Below, one piece after another: positions 1 to 10,410 of a stretch of DNA of 64,000 nucleotides (position 1 is the first letter of the stretch; every line of letters starts with the position of its first letter). Where the stretch lies: positions 21,408,518 to 21,472,517 of the forward strand of contig NC_049979.1 in the NCBI RefSeq assembly GCF_000003815.2. The letters run 5' to 3'. The translations under genes were made by a program, and so were the position numbers. The notes under the pieces were generated by a model. It had not been told where the DNA came from and did not search any database. It saw only the letters and a list, made by a program, of their open reading frames with translations. This stretch comes from Branchiostoma floridae. Taxonomy: Eukaryota; Chordata; Leptocardii; Amphioxiformes; Branchiostomatidae.

Positions 1-640
1 AATAATTTTTTTATTCAAAAGACAACAAAACACATAAAACACGAAAAGGCACTATCAATGAGACTCGTTCAGCGATCTGTGAAATATTTTGTGGCTTAGC
101 GATCATTGACCAGTCGCAGCCTTTCCTGAAAAAAAGTGTACAGAGAACTATTACATTTTGATCAATCTCCGCTAAATCACCTCTTCATCTTGGCCCTTTT
201 ACTGAGTATTTCACGATTCTTGGGGTGCACCTATTGATAGTTGACCAGGTTTGATTATCAGGTACTTATCAAACTGTATGTTCTTTTGATGGTGCCTTGT
301 TGACTCAAGTCTGTTTCCTTAGAATTTAGATTGTTAAAGGGGAGGGGATCGATACATAAAAAACATAAAGCAGGAGCGTTCCGTCGATAAAAGACATTCC
401 AGTGGAAGGGCAACCATTGGACTCAATGGAAAGCTGCTGGGTCATGTAGGTGACCCATTTTTCTCTCTATGGAAACTCATTGGACGACAAAGATATTACA
501 AAACAAATTGCGTTGGGTTTGGTGACTTAACAATAGCATCTTTATCTTTATAGAGCAGCGTCATCAGAGTTTTATAAATATCGAAAAGAAAGAGACATTC
601 GTGATAGATTATGAGCACCAAAAAACTGAGCTACATCATC
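1..640. other. Unassigned AT-rich stretch
   Basis: I see no convincing coding frame, RNA gene or tandem repeat here. A minus-strand AATAAA hexamer lies in the first 20 bases, but nothing nearby makes it a credible polyadenylation site. Confidence 0.5.
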
Positions 641-883
641 CTAGATTTCGAGTATCAAGGTGGAGTTTGTCTGAAAGTTTGGGTATTCAGGATTGACACG
701 TACGGGCATTAGATACACCGTAATTGGTGCTTGAGTATCTGCTAAATCTACAAGATACCATGCAAATGACATCGTAGTTGCCCGTGAAAGGGGGATGATA
801 CGTCTATTATCATCTACCGTAGATGCTGATGGTCCAGAAATGTGCCCAGAAGGACCATTTAGATGGACGTCTATTACACTCAT
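641..883 (-). CDS. Candidate small ORF or exon, unrecognised
   Basis: This is an 80-codon minus-strand frame starting at an ATG and ending in TAG. The composition is protein-like: mixed hydrophobic and polar residues, no low complexity, and a segment MSFAWYLVDLADTQAP that could be a beta-rich or membrane-proximal piece. No domain is recognised. An in-frame stop sits just upstream of the ATG and no strong splice acceptor was found there, so it could be a tiny single-exon gene, a terminal exon whose acceptor I missed, or chance. Nothing in the neighbourhood suggests a function. Confidence 0.22.
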   Translation of the reverse strand: MSVIDVHLNGPSGHISGPSASTVDDNRRIIPLSRATTMSFAWYLVDLADTQAPITVYLMPVRVNPEYPNFQTNSTLILEI

Positions 884-1297
884 GTCTTAGCTCTAATTCG
901 ATGAATGCCATTATCAACCATTCGAGCTGACAAAGGGGTGCAGGTTACGTGCCTCGCGTTGTTCCTGTGTGATCCGCATGTAATCATTCAAACTTCAACC
1001 GCCATAGAGAATATCCACAACTCACTGACAACCTGTGAAAAGTCAGATCTCTAGAAATTATCCTGGATAGAGCACACACTCAGAAAGCCACCATGGAGCA
1101 TCACACACCAGGCCCTAACCTGGAACCAACAGGGCCTAGGGCAGGCGAAAAGGGGGAGGGCCAAGAACAGTTGGAGAAGGGACACTGTAGAAGAAGAGTA
1201 TCAGTAACAGCTAACATGACCTGTGAACGAAGGCCCAGAGACATGTACAATGGAGGACGTATCATCGATGGCCTCTGATCCGACCGTGACAAACGCA

Positions 1298-1300
<3 letters not shown>
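884..1300. other. Unassigned; contains an ATG in strong Kozak context
   Basis: An ATG at 1093 sits in a CCACCATGG context and opens 61 codons rich in Gly, Glu, Pro and Arg. The frame shows no domain and runs toward a microsatellite, so I do not call it a gene. Nothing else was seen. Confidence 0.3.
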
Positions 1301-1377
<77 letters not shown>

Positions 1378-1384
1378 TATATAT
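1301..1384. repeat. (AC)n microsatellite with adjoining (AT)n
   Basis: About 60 bp of uninterrupted AC dinucleotides pass directly into an AT-rich alternating tract with one interrupting G. Alternating purine-pyrimidine tracts of this type can adopt Z-DNA or cruciform structure and are hypervariable in length. Long Thr-His or Cys-Val frames across it are artefacts. Confidence 0.97.
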
Positions 1385-3881
1385 ACAACTGTTGGGCAAA
1401 GAATGGTTGGAGTTCACAGCAGAAATGACCATGTTGTATAAATTGAAGTTCGATGACCCCATACCGCCGTAAAGTATTTATGGCTTGTCTAACTGTAGTT
1501 CACTACGTATGCAAAAAAGTTTTTTTTTTTAATCAACATAACGTGTGTCCATTGATCACTTCCTATCGGTCTACGGTGGACGTGGCTAGCATATGGTAAA
1601 TATGTAACTACAAAACTAGAACTGAAAAACAGACAAACCAAAAACAAGACCTCCCCTTGAACTATTAGCCTCTACCATTGACCCATGACCCGGGAATGTC
1701 TCTCTGTCTGTCAGGGACTCAGGGTAGATGAAGTACTTACTCTACCAGCTATGAACTTCCTTTTTTATCCTTTCCATTATTGTAGTGCATTACATGATCG
1801 TTAGAGTAAAAATAAAAGAAACACAATCAATCACACAATATATCGATATCTCCCAACTCTGTAGAGTGACATGAAGTTCCAACATACAAAAATCTATGGC
1901 AATGAAATGAGAACATAACATATAACTCTATGTGTTGTGCACGCGCCAAGTTCGTGTTTTCATCTATGTGCATCGGTCTTCATCTGTACATTTGTCATTC
2001 TTCCAGCAAATCTGCCATCACTAGTCAAAGAAATCTGCCCTCCCCCTCTTTTCTTCTGCCGCCAAGCACGTAATACTACCACTACGCGAACACTGAAGAT
2101 TGAGTGCTGATAGCCATTTTCGAGATAACGTGTATTAGCCAGCTGAGACCGTGTTCCTACGGGAATTGCACTAGTGCTGTAATAAGCCACAAGGGGCGCA
2201 TTGTGGGACTAACACTTTGCCATCCCCACGTTTTGGTAACGAGCAAGAAGACGTAAACCAAAACGAGTAAAGAAGCCATGGAATGACTGATGGATGAGAT
2301 GTTTGGAACAGTTCGTCGTAATGGCTCGTATGAATCAAACAAATCAGTTAAGAGCATAATGAGAGAAGCAGCCACCTGCTTGCAATGTTTCTACTCGATC
2401 TTCCTTCTTAATAGCTAGTGTTATTACTTTAAGACATATGTTACACTCGGGTTTCTTGCCAAACCTATTTCAATTTCATTTGCTCTCTAGATCCCGGGTT
2501 CAGGTATAGTTATGTAGGTTCGTTTGGGTCTGGGTAATTCGTGCCATGTAAAACATGAATAAGTTGTTTATTGTTAAACGTTTTTGACAAGAAAATGATA
2601 TTCAGACATACGAGTATACAGGTCTACACGGATTGGTCAAGCGGTTTTGCGAAACACTGTTGTGCCTAGATGGTTTTCTGGGGAAAGAAGCAAGGCATAC
2701 ATGTAGGATATGTAATTTGCATGATCCATGGCCTTGTGGGAGAATGATTCCTGGTAGAGGTCATGGGAGGAATCCAACGCAAAAAACTCTGGGACGAAGT
2801 GGTCTCCAGCTTCAGTAACTATCTTTCCATAGAGAGTTCCGGACTTTCATTGACGATTTGTCCACATTAATGAACAGTTAATCGGTGCGTTTATGGAGTT
2901 GCAAAACATGCACACAAAGATACGCCATCCTGATGAACGATTTCGAAGAAGATGGAACGATTTCACTTAATGACCAATTAAGGACAGCCGTCAGTTTTGT
3001 TTAATCAATCTTGAACAGTTGCTGTAGATCGATTAATGATGAATAGTAATTGTCTTTATATAACACGTATTATCTCTCAACAAGAAAAACATCGAGCGAC
3101 GGCACATTCCTTAGAAATCGGTTAACAGTACTTGGTGCTTCATAATTGTCTTGGTTTACTACTGTGCTATAGAATTGTTTCAACCGCTAATACTTCATTT
3201 TTCCCCTCCTATCGCGTACTTAGTCCCCCCAAAAATATAGCTCCAATGTGTAGCTAAAAGGCCTCAACAACTAACAACAACGTTTTGCAGATTTTGATTT
3301 TCTTTCCTTTTACAACTTTCCTCCCAGAAAATCCATACAGATGTTTCAGAGAACTTTGGTCAACTTTTCTTTACCTCATAACTCTGTCCTTTTTATTCAT
3401 CACACGGATGCCAAGCAGCATTGAACCATGAGCACTGTCGGAACGAATTCCTGACACAATGTGGACAAATTTACGGTGATGATTTAGTTTTTATTTGTTG
3501 AAAGTCAACGTCGCGCCACAAGAACGATAAATAAATTACACCCCACTCTCTGCTGTGAGTTTGGGGGAAGTTTTGGCAAGCGTTTATCTACAGGGGGTTT
3601 GGAGACAATCGATACATCCCATTGACCTGGATGTTACCAGGGAAGACTGTTATCACAGCGACAGAGATTATAACAATCCCGCACCAATCGACCCCTGATC
3701 TGGAGGGGGCCAGCCAGCTGGAAAACTGCTGATTGGGTTGGAGTCGATTGAATAAACTTAAAGCGTCATTAGTCATGGTGCTGGAATCGATGGAGGAGTT
3801 TTGGCGGACCAGACAACCTCACTTTGATGAGCCCCGCCTGATGTTCCGAGCCAGACGCCTGGCCGGCTGCCTGTCATGACT
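1385..3881. other. Unassigned non-coding stretch
   Basis: Only short frames are present, none with convincing splice signals or domain-like composition. No tandem repeat or tRNA-like box was seen. Confidence 0.45.
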
Positions 3882-4019
3882 CTCTGTCACAGCCACAGTG
3901 CTTGCGTGTGGATGCACTCTGTCACAGCCACGGTGGTTGCGTGTGGATGCACTCTGTCACAGCCACGGTGGTTGCGTGTGGATGCACTCTGTGTCACAGC
4001 CACGGTGGGTGCGTGTGGC
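3882..4019. repeat. 35-bp minisatellite, four copies
   Basis: Four direct copies of a 35-bp unit containing CTCTGTCACAGCCAC and GCGTGTGGATGCA follow each other with starts at 3882, 3917, 3952 and 3987. The last copy carries a 2-bp GT insertion and then diverges. The 35-bp period is not a multiple of three, so the same peptide appears in three frames in turn. Confidence 0.95.
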
Positions 4020-4040
4020 CACCCCGCGTGCCTGCGAAGC

Positions 4041-4098
4041 TGGTGTGTTACGCCGAATGGCGGTTATACCGGCTATATAGATACAGATACAGATACAG
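4041..4098 (+). mobile_element. Retroelement 3' tail with short TACAGA-type repeat
   Basis: The segment reads GTGTTACGCCGAATGGCGGT followed by a TATACCGGCTATATAG block and three GATACA units. A closely related block occurs at 4575-4600 and, inverted, at 60334-60395 directly downstream of LINE reverse-transcriptase debris. Short simple repeats at the end are typical of LINE and SINE 3' tails. I infer a 5'-truncated LINE tail or a SINE that borrowed it. Confidence 0.5.
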
Positions 4099-4283
4099 AA
4101 CCTCTGTGGTTATCAGACCAGAGGGGTTCATAATCCTGAGCCTTTCCTCACTCATCTGAGAACATGTTAACATCACTTGCACAGGCATCATGGTCGACAA
4201 AGTCATACAGAAATGGTCCCAAATCATACCCAGTTGTTTGATCATAACCGTTATTTTGCGCAGAAATGTTCAATTTCTAGTTA

Positions 4284-4600
4284 TATAGCACAGGGGACAA
4301 GTGGGCCCTGTGGGTAAGGTTGTTGACTGAGAACCTGGAGTTGTGCCCGGCCTTTGGGAAGACACTTGATACCGGTTTCTGTACCCTGAGAAGGTGAAAA
4401 ATGAGTACCTCGAATAGTCGTTAAATGGAGATCCTGTGTTTGCGGAGAACTGCACCTGGAACATGTTAAAGAACCCATTAGATTTATCTATATGAGCGTA
4501 GGGGTCCTTCCAGGTGTGAGTGGATCAAATATATGTGTCCGGATATGCAGCTTGTACTCTTCAGTACAAACGTGATGTGTTATGCCATACGGCGGTCTAC
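4284..4600 (+). mobile_element. SINE-like interspersed element (degraded)
   Basis: A tRNA-like head (GTGGGTAAGG with a decayed B-box region near GGAGTTGTGCCCGG) is followed by a body ending in the shared tail seen at 4041-4098. Part of the body (4430-4478) matches, inverted, the segment at 60041-60085 (GTTCTTTAACATG...CAGGTGCAG-type sequence). That dispersed similarity supports a mobile origin. The family name is unknown to me. Confidence 0.5.
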
Positions 4601-4610
4601 CAACTTTGCA

Positions 4611-5432
4611 AAACAAACAAGCAAAACCAATTTAACTACCTAAATTACATAATGGCTACCAAACAGCTAGCTTTTTATTCTTTTTAATCGGTCTGGTTTT
4701 GAAATCTAGACTTCCACTTAAACAACTCAGCCGTTTTGTTTTCTTTTATCAAATGTTTTAAATGTTCTGTTTTGCTCTGTTTTTCTTTGTCATTCGTGAA
4801 GCGTAGATGTAAGCTGCACAACTTGAAGTTACTGTCGTTAACTTTGACTTTGCTTGATGTCTAAAGATAATGATAAGAAAAAGAAACTATCAAGTCCCAA
4901 GTTCGGCGAAGTAATGATTATCCTCACTTACGAAGGTGACACGGTGGCATTTTAAGGCATTTAAAAGAGAATCTCAACAAAAGAGCGCAGTCTTCTTTAA
5001 TTTTCGTCAACAATGATTTACACATAGATCCGTCCAATCTGTTTGAGGCTGTATAACCGTGGATGTGGAAAGCAGGTCTCGACTGATTTCATAGTAACCC
5101 CTCGGTTTTGTATCGTAATTTCCAGAGAAAAGACGACACGACATTCTCCTGTATACATCGCTCTCCTTGTTGGTAAGGCGAGTACGCCCTCTATTAGTAA
5201 GTAAAGGAAGGTACATTCCTCGAGAGACTAGGGAATGAATAATGACGGTATACAAGTCTCCTGCGGACTTTGCGAATAGTGTCTTGAGATATATGTAAAT
5301 GCAACAGCGTTCGTCTCCTGGCATGTAACAGTCTCAAGTAGATTCATGAGTTGTAGCAAGTACTCGAGAGATACTCCCTGAGTGGTTCAAGTGAAGTGGC
5401 CGCAAGCGTCTCCCGTTCTTTCATATCACAAG
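4611..5432. other. Unassigned; may be intron upstream of the 5433 exon
   Basis: A 105-codon minus-strand frame (5007-5324) lacks domain-like features and splice signals. The last about 24 nt before 5433 are pyrimidine-rich and end in CACAAG, as expected for a 3' splice site. Confidence 0.35.
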
Positions 5433-5575
5433 CACACATGTCAGCTTTTCGCCCTAAGAAGGTCGCTAAAGATGAGTGCGCCGTGGAATTTCAAGTCAAC
5501 CGTAAGGTGCGCCCCCGTGTGTTGCAGAAAGATGAAGGTCAAGACCGTGAACTAGCATATTTGTATGAAAGTCTG
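5433..5575 (+). CDS. Candidate protein-coding exon, unrecognised
   Basis: A pyrimidine-rich tract ending in AG at 5431-5432 is followed by an open frame with an ATG at 5438. The frame runs to a textbook donor: CTG then GTAAGTA at 5576. The coding part gives about 46 residues rich in Lys, Arg, Glu and Val (starting MSAFRPKKVAKDECAVEFQ). There is no internal stop and composition is strongly protein-like. It could be a first coding exon (ATG at 5438) or an internal exon. No domain was recognised and no partner exon was found downstream, where a SINE follows immediately. The splice signals are seen directly; that they are used is inference. Confidence 0.4.
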
Positions 5576-5589
5576 GTAAGTAAAAGGTA

Positions 5590-5865
5590 AAGGTATTCCT
5601 GAAGTCCCTTTGAGGTCGTAGGGCCAGTGGGTTGTTAATGCACTGTGTCTAGGTCACGGTATTGGAAGGTGGAGCACATCTCTTGCCTTCTACCTCCTTT
5701 TACACCCCCAACCAAATTCAGTACACATTTTAACACCTGGGTGGAGTGAGCGAAATCATGTAACTTGAAAGTTGAAGAATGAAAAGTCTAGACAGGATTG
5801 CCAGGAATTGACCCCGTGACCTCTGGATTTCGTGTAAAAGTCCGCTAGCATGCCACTCGGTGGGT
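5590..5865 (-). mobile_element. tRNA-derived SINE, minus orientation
   Basis: Read on the minus strand, the head has an A-box-like GAGTGGCATGCTAGCGGAC and a B-box-like GGGTCAATTCCTGGC at tRNA-like spacing. A body containing CACCTGGGTGGAG (plus strand) follows. The same body motif recurs at 36152 inside another SINE copy. It lies just 15 bp past the donor of the 5433 exon, so it may sit in an intron. Confidence 0.55.
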
Positions 5866-5879
5866 AGGATGTACATGTA

Positions 5880-7015
5880 GCTGCAAACTGTGAAGTTACA
5901 TGATCATGTCTTCTTAAAATTCTTTGCCATGTTCTTCAAACTAGTATGGATAAGAAAGTGTGAACGAGGTAGGACTATTTGTCCCATTGTGAGCATCGTG
6001 TTTGGGATCTTCAAACGTATACTTCCGTACCTTTCATGAGATGGTTGGCTTAGTACCAATTGAGTGTAGAAATCATCCTCATTTTGCTAAAAAACTGGTA
6101 AACGTGCATGCGAAGAGTAAAACTGATAATGTAAACCTGTACTGTATAATACGTTAATCCATTATTCATACAGCAAGGAATGTTTCCCTCTCTTTTAAGA
6201 TAAAAATCATATATATTTAAACTTAAAAGAATGTTTTGTCAAAGTCGACTATTCTTACATAATGCTAGATATCAAAGGATATTCATCGCAGAGAGCTATA
6301 ATATGCATTGCGACGTCCCCATGTGTACAGCGGCACTACAAAAGGTACCACGAGAAGGCGTGTGGGAGATAGCACGCCTACAAACCCACCATGCAATCTG
6401 TCACACAGCTACACGTACAGTAACGAACTCCAGGCGCGATGCTTTGATCGAAACGCGTGTCCTCAGACTTCTCCGGCCTATACGCCTTAGATGAAATCAT
6501 TAATAGGTTGCTAACTGGTAGGATATGCTCAGCCGAAAACGAGCTACACTCTCATATCCAGATATAAGGGTTATCTAGTGAAACCTCTAAGATAGCACCC
6601 ATTCTAGAAGCAATTCATTAGCAGGGGCTGCATGGTCCATCGGCCGACATAGTGAGACATGTTAAGCACCTGATAGCGCTACGGTTTATTGACGAGTTTA
6701 GCGTACCAACGTGCCAGAATCCATACGTCAATGTCGATACAAGCAGGAGAGGACGCGGCGAACACACTTAGGGAATTTACCTTGAAGGTCCGATTAACAT
6801 TTAGAAGGCATCTATCCTTGAGAAGACTTAGTGCATTGAGTAAAGCTTGGGTAGATGAAGTGGGTAGAGAAATCTTTTAAGATGTATCGAGGGATTTCAT
6901 GAGAGCGCACAACGCCCTCCGAATGAGGAAATGGAGTGCGACACTTGGTTTGCTACTACTGGTCAAACTTGTGTATTTGATGGGGTGGGGGAATTATTAA
7001 ATGAGAGGGTGTAAG
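5880..7015. other. Unassigned stretch
   Basis: Several short frames (6231-6494, 6689-6880) have no domain-like features or matched splice sites. Nothing else was seen. Confidence 0.4.
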
Positions 7016-7216
7016 AGAGAGATTGGGCGAGTGAGTGAGTGATTGAGAGAGCCAGTGAGTGAGTGAGTGAGTGAGTGAGTGAGTGAGTGAGTGAGTGAGT
7101 GAGTGAGAGAGCCAGTGTGATTGAGAGTAAATGAGTGAGTGAGCTGAGAAAGTGACTGAGATTGAGTGTAAGTGTGAGTGAGTTAGTATGAGTGAGTGTG
7201 AGTGAGTGAGTGAGAG
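7016..7216. repeat. (GAGT)n microsatellite, imperfect
   Basis: A core of GAGT tetranucleotides (about 7052-7108) has imperfect GAGT/GAGA flanks on both sides. The complementary reading gives Ser-Leu-Thr-His repeats, which are artefactual. Confidence 0.95.
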
Positions 7217-8322
7217 GTGAACGTAAAACAACAAGTTAAGTTTGAACAGTAATTTGTCACCAGCAGTCAATCACTGTTGGAAATAAGATTATAGTACAGA
7301 AAACGCCATTGGAGCTGTCTTCAAACAGGAGAAGGCAGAGCCAAGCAAATTGAAGTTGAAAGAGGAACATCAAAGGACTGCTTGAGAGCCTTGGCAGCAA
7401 TACAATATTAGTACTTTCGAACCACGCACCACGTCTTAAACATTGATGGCGTTACCTGAGGTATATTATCCGAAGGCGGCTTTAGACGTATCAAAGAGGA
7501 GATGTATTCCCATACGCTGCAGGCGGCAATTAAAGAGCTCTCTGCGGAGGTATCTTAGCTTTGAGACAAGGACGTTGAACTCACACGGCGCCACACCATC
7601 GGAAACTTTATCGTTCTTGCGAAAACAAAGTTACTCGGTATCTACTGGTGATGATGAGTACACTTGCCACGAGAAGTAGTTCCACAAACACCTCACGTAC
7701 CAAACAGCCCCACGGAACACTCAATCATTTATTATTTCTCAATACATTCAAATCGTGAACAACCTGAAAGCTTCGTGCGAATCATTTGCTGATGAAATTA
7801 TGAAACCCCTCCTTTGTACAATCCTGGCCAGATGCCCTGCTGAGGGGGTGGATAGATAATCGTGTTTTGAAAATATCAATCACAATGGTGTACCTCATCA
7901 TCGCAAAATATAGTTTGTCATACACATTGTCCTCTAAGCACTCGATGTATTAAAATAATTTGGAGAATCGATTGAGAGAAAACACGTTTATAGAGAAGAA
8001 AGCAGTTTTTCTGTAGAATCAGTTGTGGGAATGGCGTGAGTTGTGTCGTGATGAGTGTTGTATTGGCATGTTGAGTTGTATTCTGACTCCGCACTAATCA
8101 TGGCGAGGTCTCCAGGAGCTCAGGTCTGCTTTGCCTGGTGTCGCCTCCAATTTGGCATTTCACATGACCCGAACGTGACCTGGAAAGTGTGGGCGTGATT
8201 TGCCTTGACTGTGTAGATTTCCTTTCAGCTTCTGTAAGTTTCATTTCCTCAATCTCCTGCGTATAGCGTCCCCCGCGGCCTGTAGAGTATACCTCTGGGA
8301 GGCCTTTCTAAGGCCAGGCGAG
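7217..8322. other. Unassigned stretch
   Basis: A 78-codon plus frame (7443-7679) has no recognisable domain or splice context. No repeats were seen. Confidence 0.4.
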
Positions 8323-8517
8323 TACGTTACATTTCCAAACCGGGGCCCGGCCGGGCAGCTTTCGGGAACGAAGAAAGTATGATATAAAAGGCACCAAACT
8401 ACACAAGACGTAAAGAGAATAGTCTTGGGCATTATTTGTGCATATTTTTACGTATACGTTTCTATTTTCGTTTTCACAAACAGTCCGGCCGGGCTCCGGT
8501 TTGGAAATGTGACGTTA
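8323..8517 (+). mobile_element. Foldback MITE, family F1, copy 1
   Basis: Terminal inverted repeats of about 30 bp frame the element. The left end reads ACATTTCCAAACCGGGGCCC and continues GGCCGGGC; the right end is its complement, GGCCGGGCTCCGG then TTTGGAAATGT. The AT-rich core starts CAGCTTTCGGGAACGAA and ends CGTTTTCACAAACAG. No coding capacity is present. Eight copies of this family lie in the window; this one defines plus orientation. Confidence 0.82.
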
Positions 8518-8980
8518 GCCTACACCGGGCTGACGTTTCCATATTTTATAGGCGTTGATGACCACTAATTAATGACCACTTGTCATCGAATCAGAGAATC
8601 AGATTTTCCTAAAGAACACATGTAGGTGATTTTCTGATTGTCTGAAAGCTGTGTACAGACCAAGCCCACAAAGGAGGACCTCAGTCCGGTTTTGCAGATC
8701 CTCCCCAAGGTACATTAATTGTAGAGACCATGCATGAGCGAGTCTGTACCCAGTCACATTATCCACGATCTTTGGGCGTATTGATGGACGATCGGCCATA
8801 TTTAAGATAGACGGAGGGTTGCGAGTATTTTTCACCTGAAAACCGTCCCTGTCACATATAAGCCAAACTTTGTACCTTGTGCAATTGTTGTGTAATAACG
8901 TTATTATTATAAGCGAGGCTCAGGCGATTGCCGCAGAATCGTCGTCCGATCGGTTTTCGCCAAATGTGACAGGGGAATAA
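8518..8980. other. Unassigned stretch
   Basis: A 78-codon minus frame (8599-8835) is unremarkable. Nothing else was seen. Confidence 0.4.
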
Positions 8981-9201
8981 GGGCGCGGTCACATAGGTCG
9001 TGCGATCGTCGTGCGATTTTGATGCCATGGGATTTTCAAGCAGGCTGTGACAGAACCAAACACCTCGACATATGGATCTAATTAAAACAGCATTTTGTAT
9101 ACCAAGACAGTTGACCTTTGCAGGAGACGTACATGCTTTTCCTCCACAATGCCCGAAGTTAGCGATCATACGACGATCGCACGACCTATATCACCGCGCC
9201 T
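8981..9201 (+). mobile_element. MITE, family F2, copy 1
   Basis: This 221-bp non-coding element has about 37-bp terminal inverted repeats (GGCGCGGTCACATAGGTCGT plus GCGATCGTCGTGCGAT) that match the other end at 33 of 37 positions by eye. The inner segment contains CAAGCAGGCTGTGACAGAAC. A second, inverted copy lies at 36208-36425 and shares both the ends and this inner segment, so the element is dispersed. Confidence 0.82.
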
Positions 9202-9983
9202 TTAGAGAGCAGATCTCACATAGGTTTGAATATTCTAAACTTGGTAGTCTTGCAGTTAAAGTAAAATGAAGTTCTTGAATTTTGTATTAATGATTTCAGA
9301 AAAAAGCGGAATGGTATTACCTGAAGATTTCCTTCCAAGTATTTGATGTGCGCCATGATGATTGATGTTAAGTTTGGATTTCGTCCAACCTGATGGAAGA
9401 AGAACTGTTTTGATTTCGTCTTTTTAAGGAATATCTTTGTACTGTATTTGATAAGCCGTGTAAATTAAGAACATTGTTCTACATATTCATGCCGCATGCG
9501 ACCAGCGCATGTTTGCATTGTTGTCGTTTTAAGTTTTTTTGTTCGTAGAATATCATATTCAATCTGCAGCTGAATCATCAATATGATTTCGCAGTATTAT
9601 AACTGATATAGATATTGTAAACAATGTTATCTCAGACACAGACACAGCAGTGATCTTATCAGCATTATCACACACTGCAACGATTCATCACCCTCGAAGC
9701 GATTATTTTCACAAAACTTTACACTGTACATTGCAAGAACCGCTGAGATTCAAGACAATGTTCCGGTGTATTAGAAATCCATCTATCACAATAATCCATC
9801 AATTCAAAAAAAGCGTTTTGTTGTTCACCCCAGGGGTTCTGTGGTGAAACAGATCAAATATGTATGGAGTTTCGTGCAGTCGACACACCGTTTTGTTATA
9901 TGGAATGTCGTGACGATATGGCATATTTCTTGTTATATCTGGAACTGTTTTACCACGTCTGTACATGCAATCTCCTTGTTTAA
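9202..9983. other. Unassigned stretch
   Basis: Short plus frames at 9650-9847 and 9841-10068 show no domain, and the second runs into MITE sequence. Nothing else was seen. Confidence 0.4.
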
Positions 9984-10185
9984 GGTAATTTCCTACCTGG
10001 GGCCCGGCCGGGCTGTTTACAGAAACGAAAAATTAAATGTTATGCCAATAGATATGCACAAGGCATGACTTTTAATAATTTTTGGTACGTTTTGTGCTTT
10101 TGTTGTCTTTTATGCGTACTTTTAGACGTACTTTTCGTTCCCCAGAACTGCCCGTCCGGGCCCTGTAGTGGAAATGTGAGGTTAG
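9984..10185 (-). mobile_element. Foldback MITE, family F1, copy 2
   Basis: The ends read AATTTCC..GGGGCCCGGCCGGGC and CCCGTCCGGGCCC..GGAAATGTGAGGTTA. The core is homologous to copy 1 in reverse orientation (CTGTTTACAGAAACGAAAAA at the left). It directly abuts copy 3, which has the opposite orientation. Confidence 0.78.
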
Positions 10186-10188
10186 CCT

Positions 10189-10410
10189 TAGGCATTTCCC
10201 AACCGGGACCCGGCCGGCAGCTATCGAGAACGAAAAGACAACAAGAACATATAAAGTACCAAAATAATTCAAAAGCATGTCTTTTTCAAACTTCACTGGA
10301 CGTAAGGAGAATAGTCGTGGGCATTTTTGTGTGTATATTTTACGTATACATTTCTATTTTGCATTTCCACAAACAGCCCGGTCGGGCCCCGGTTTGGAAA
10401 TGTGATGTTA
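10189..10410 (+). mobile_element. Foldback MITE, family F1, copy 3
   Basis: The left end is GCATTTCCCAACCGGGACCC followed by GGCCGGCAGCTATCGAGAACG. The right end is CCCGGTCGGGCCCCGGTTTG then GAAATGTGATG. It is slightly longer than other copies (about 222 bp) and separated from copy 2 by only a few bases. A 149-codon frame across copies 2 and 3 is an artefact. Confidence 0.78.

Noticed and set aside
1223-1441. Thr-His repeat frame
   Set aside because: Translation of the AC microsatellite.
6956-7270. Ser-Leu-Thr-His repeat frame
   Set aside because: Translation of the GAGT microsatellite.
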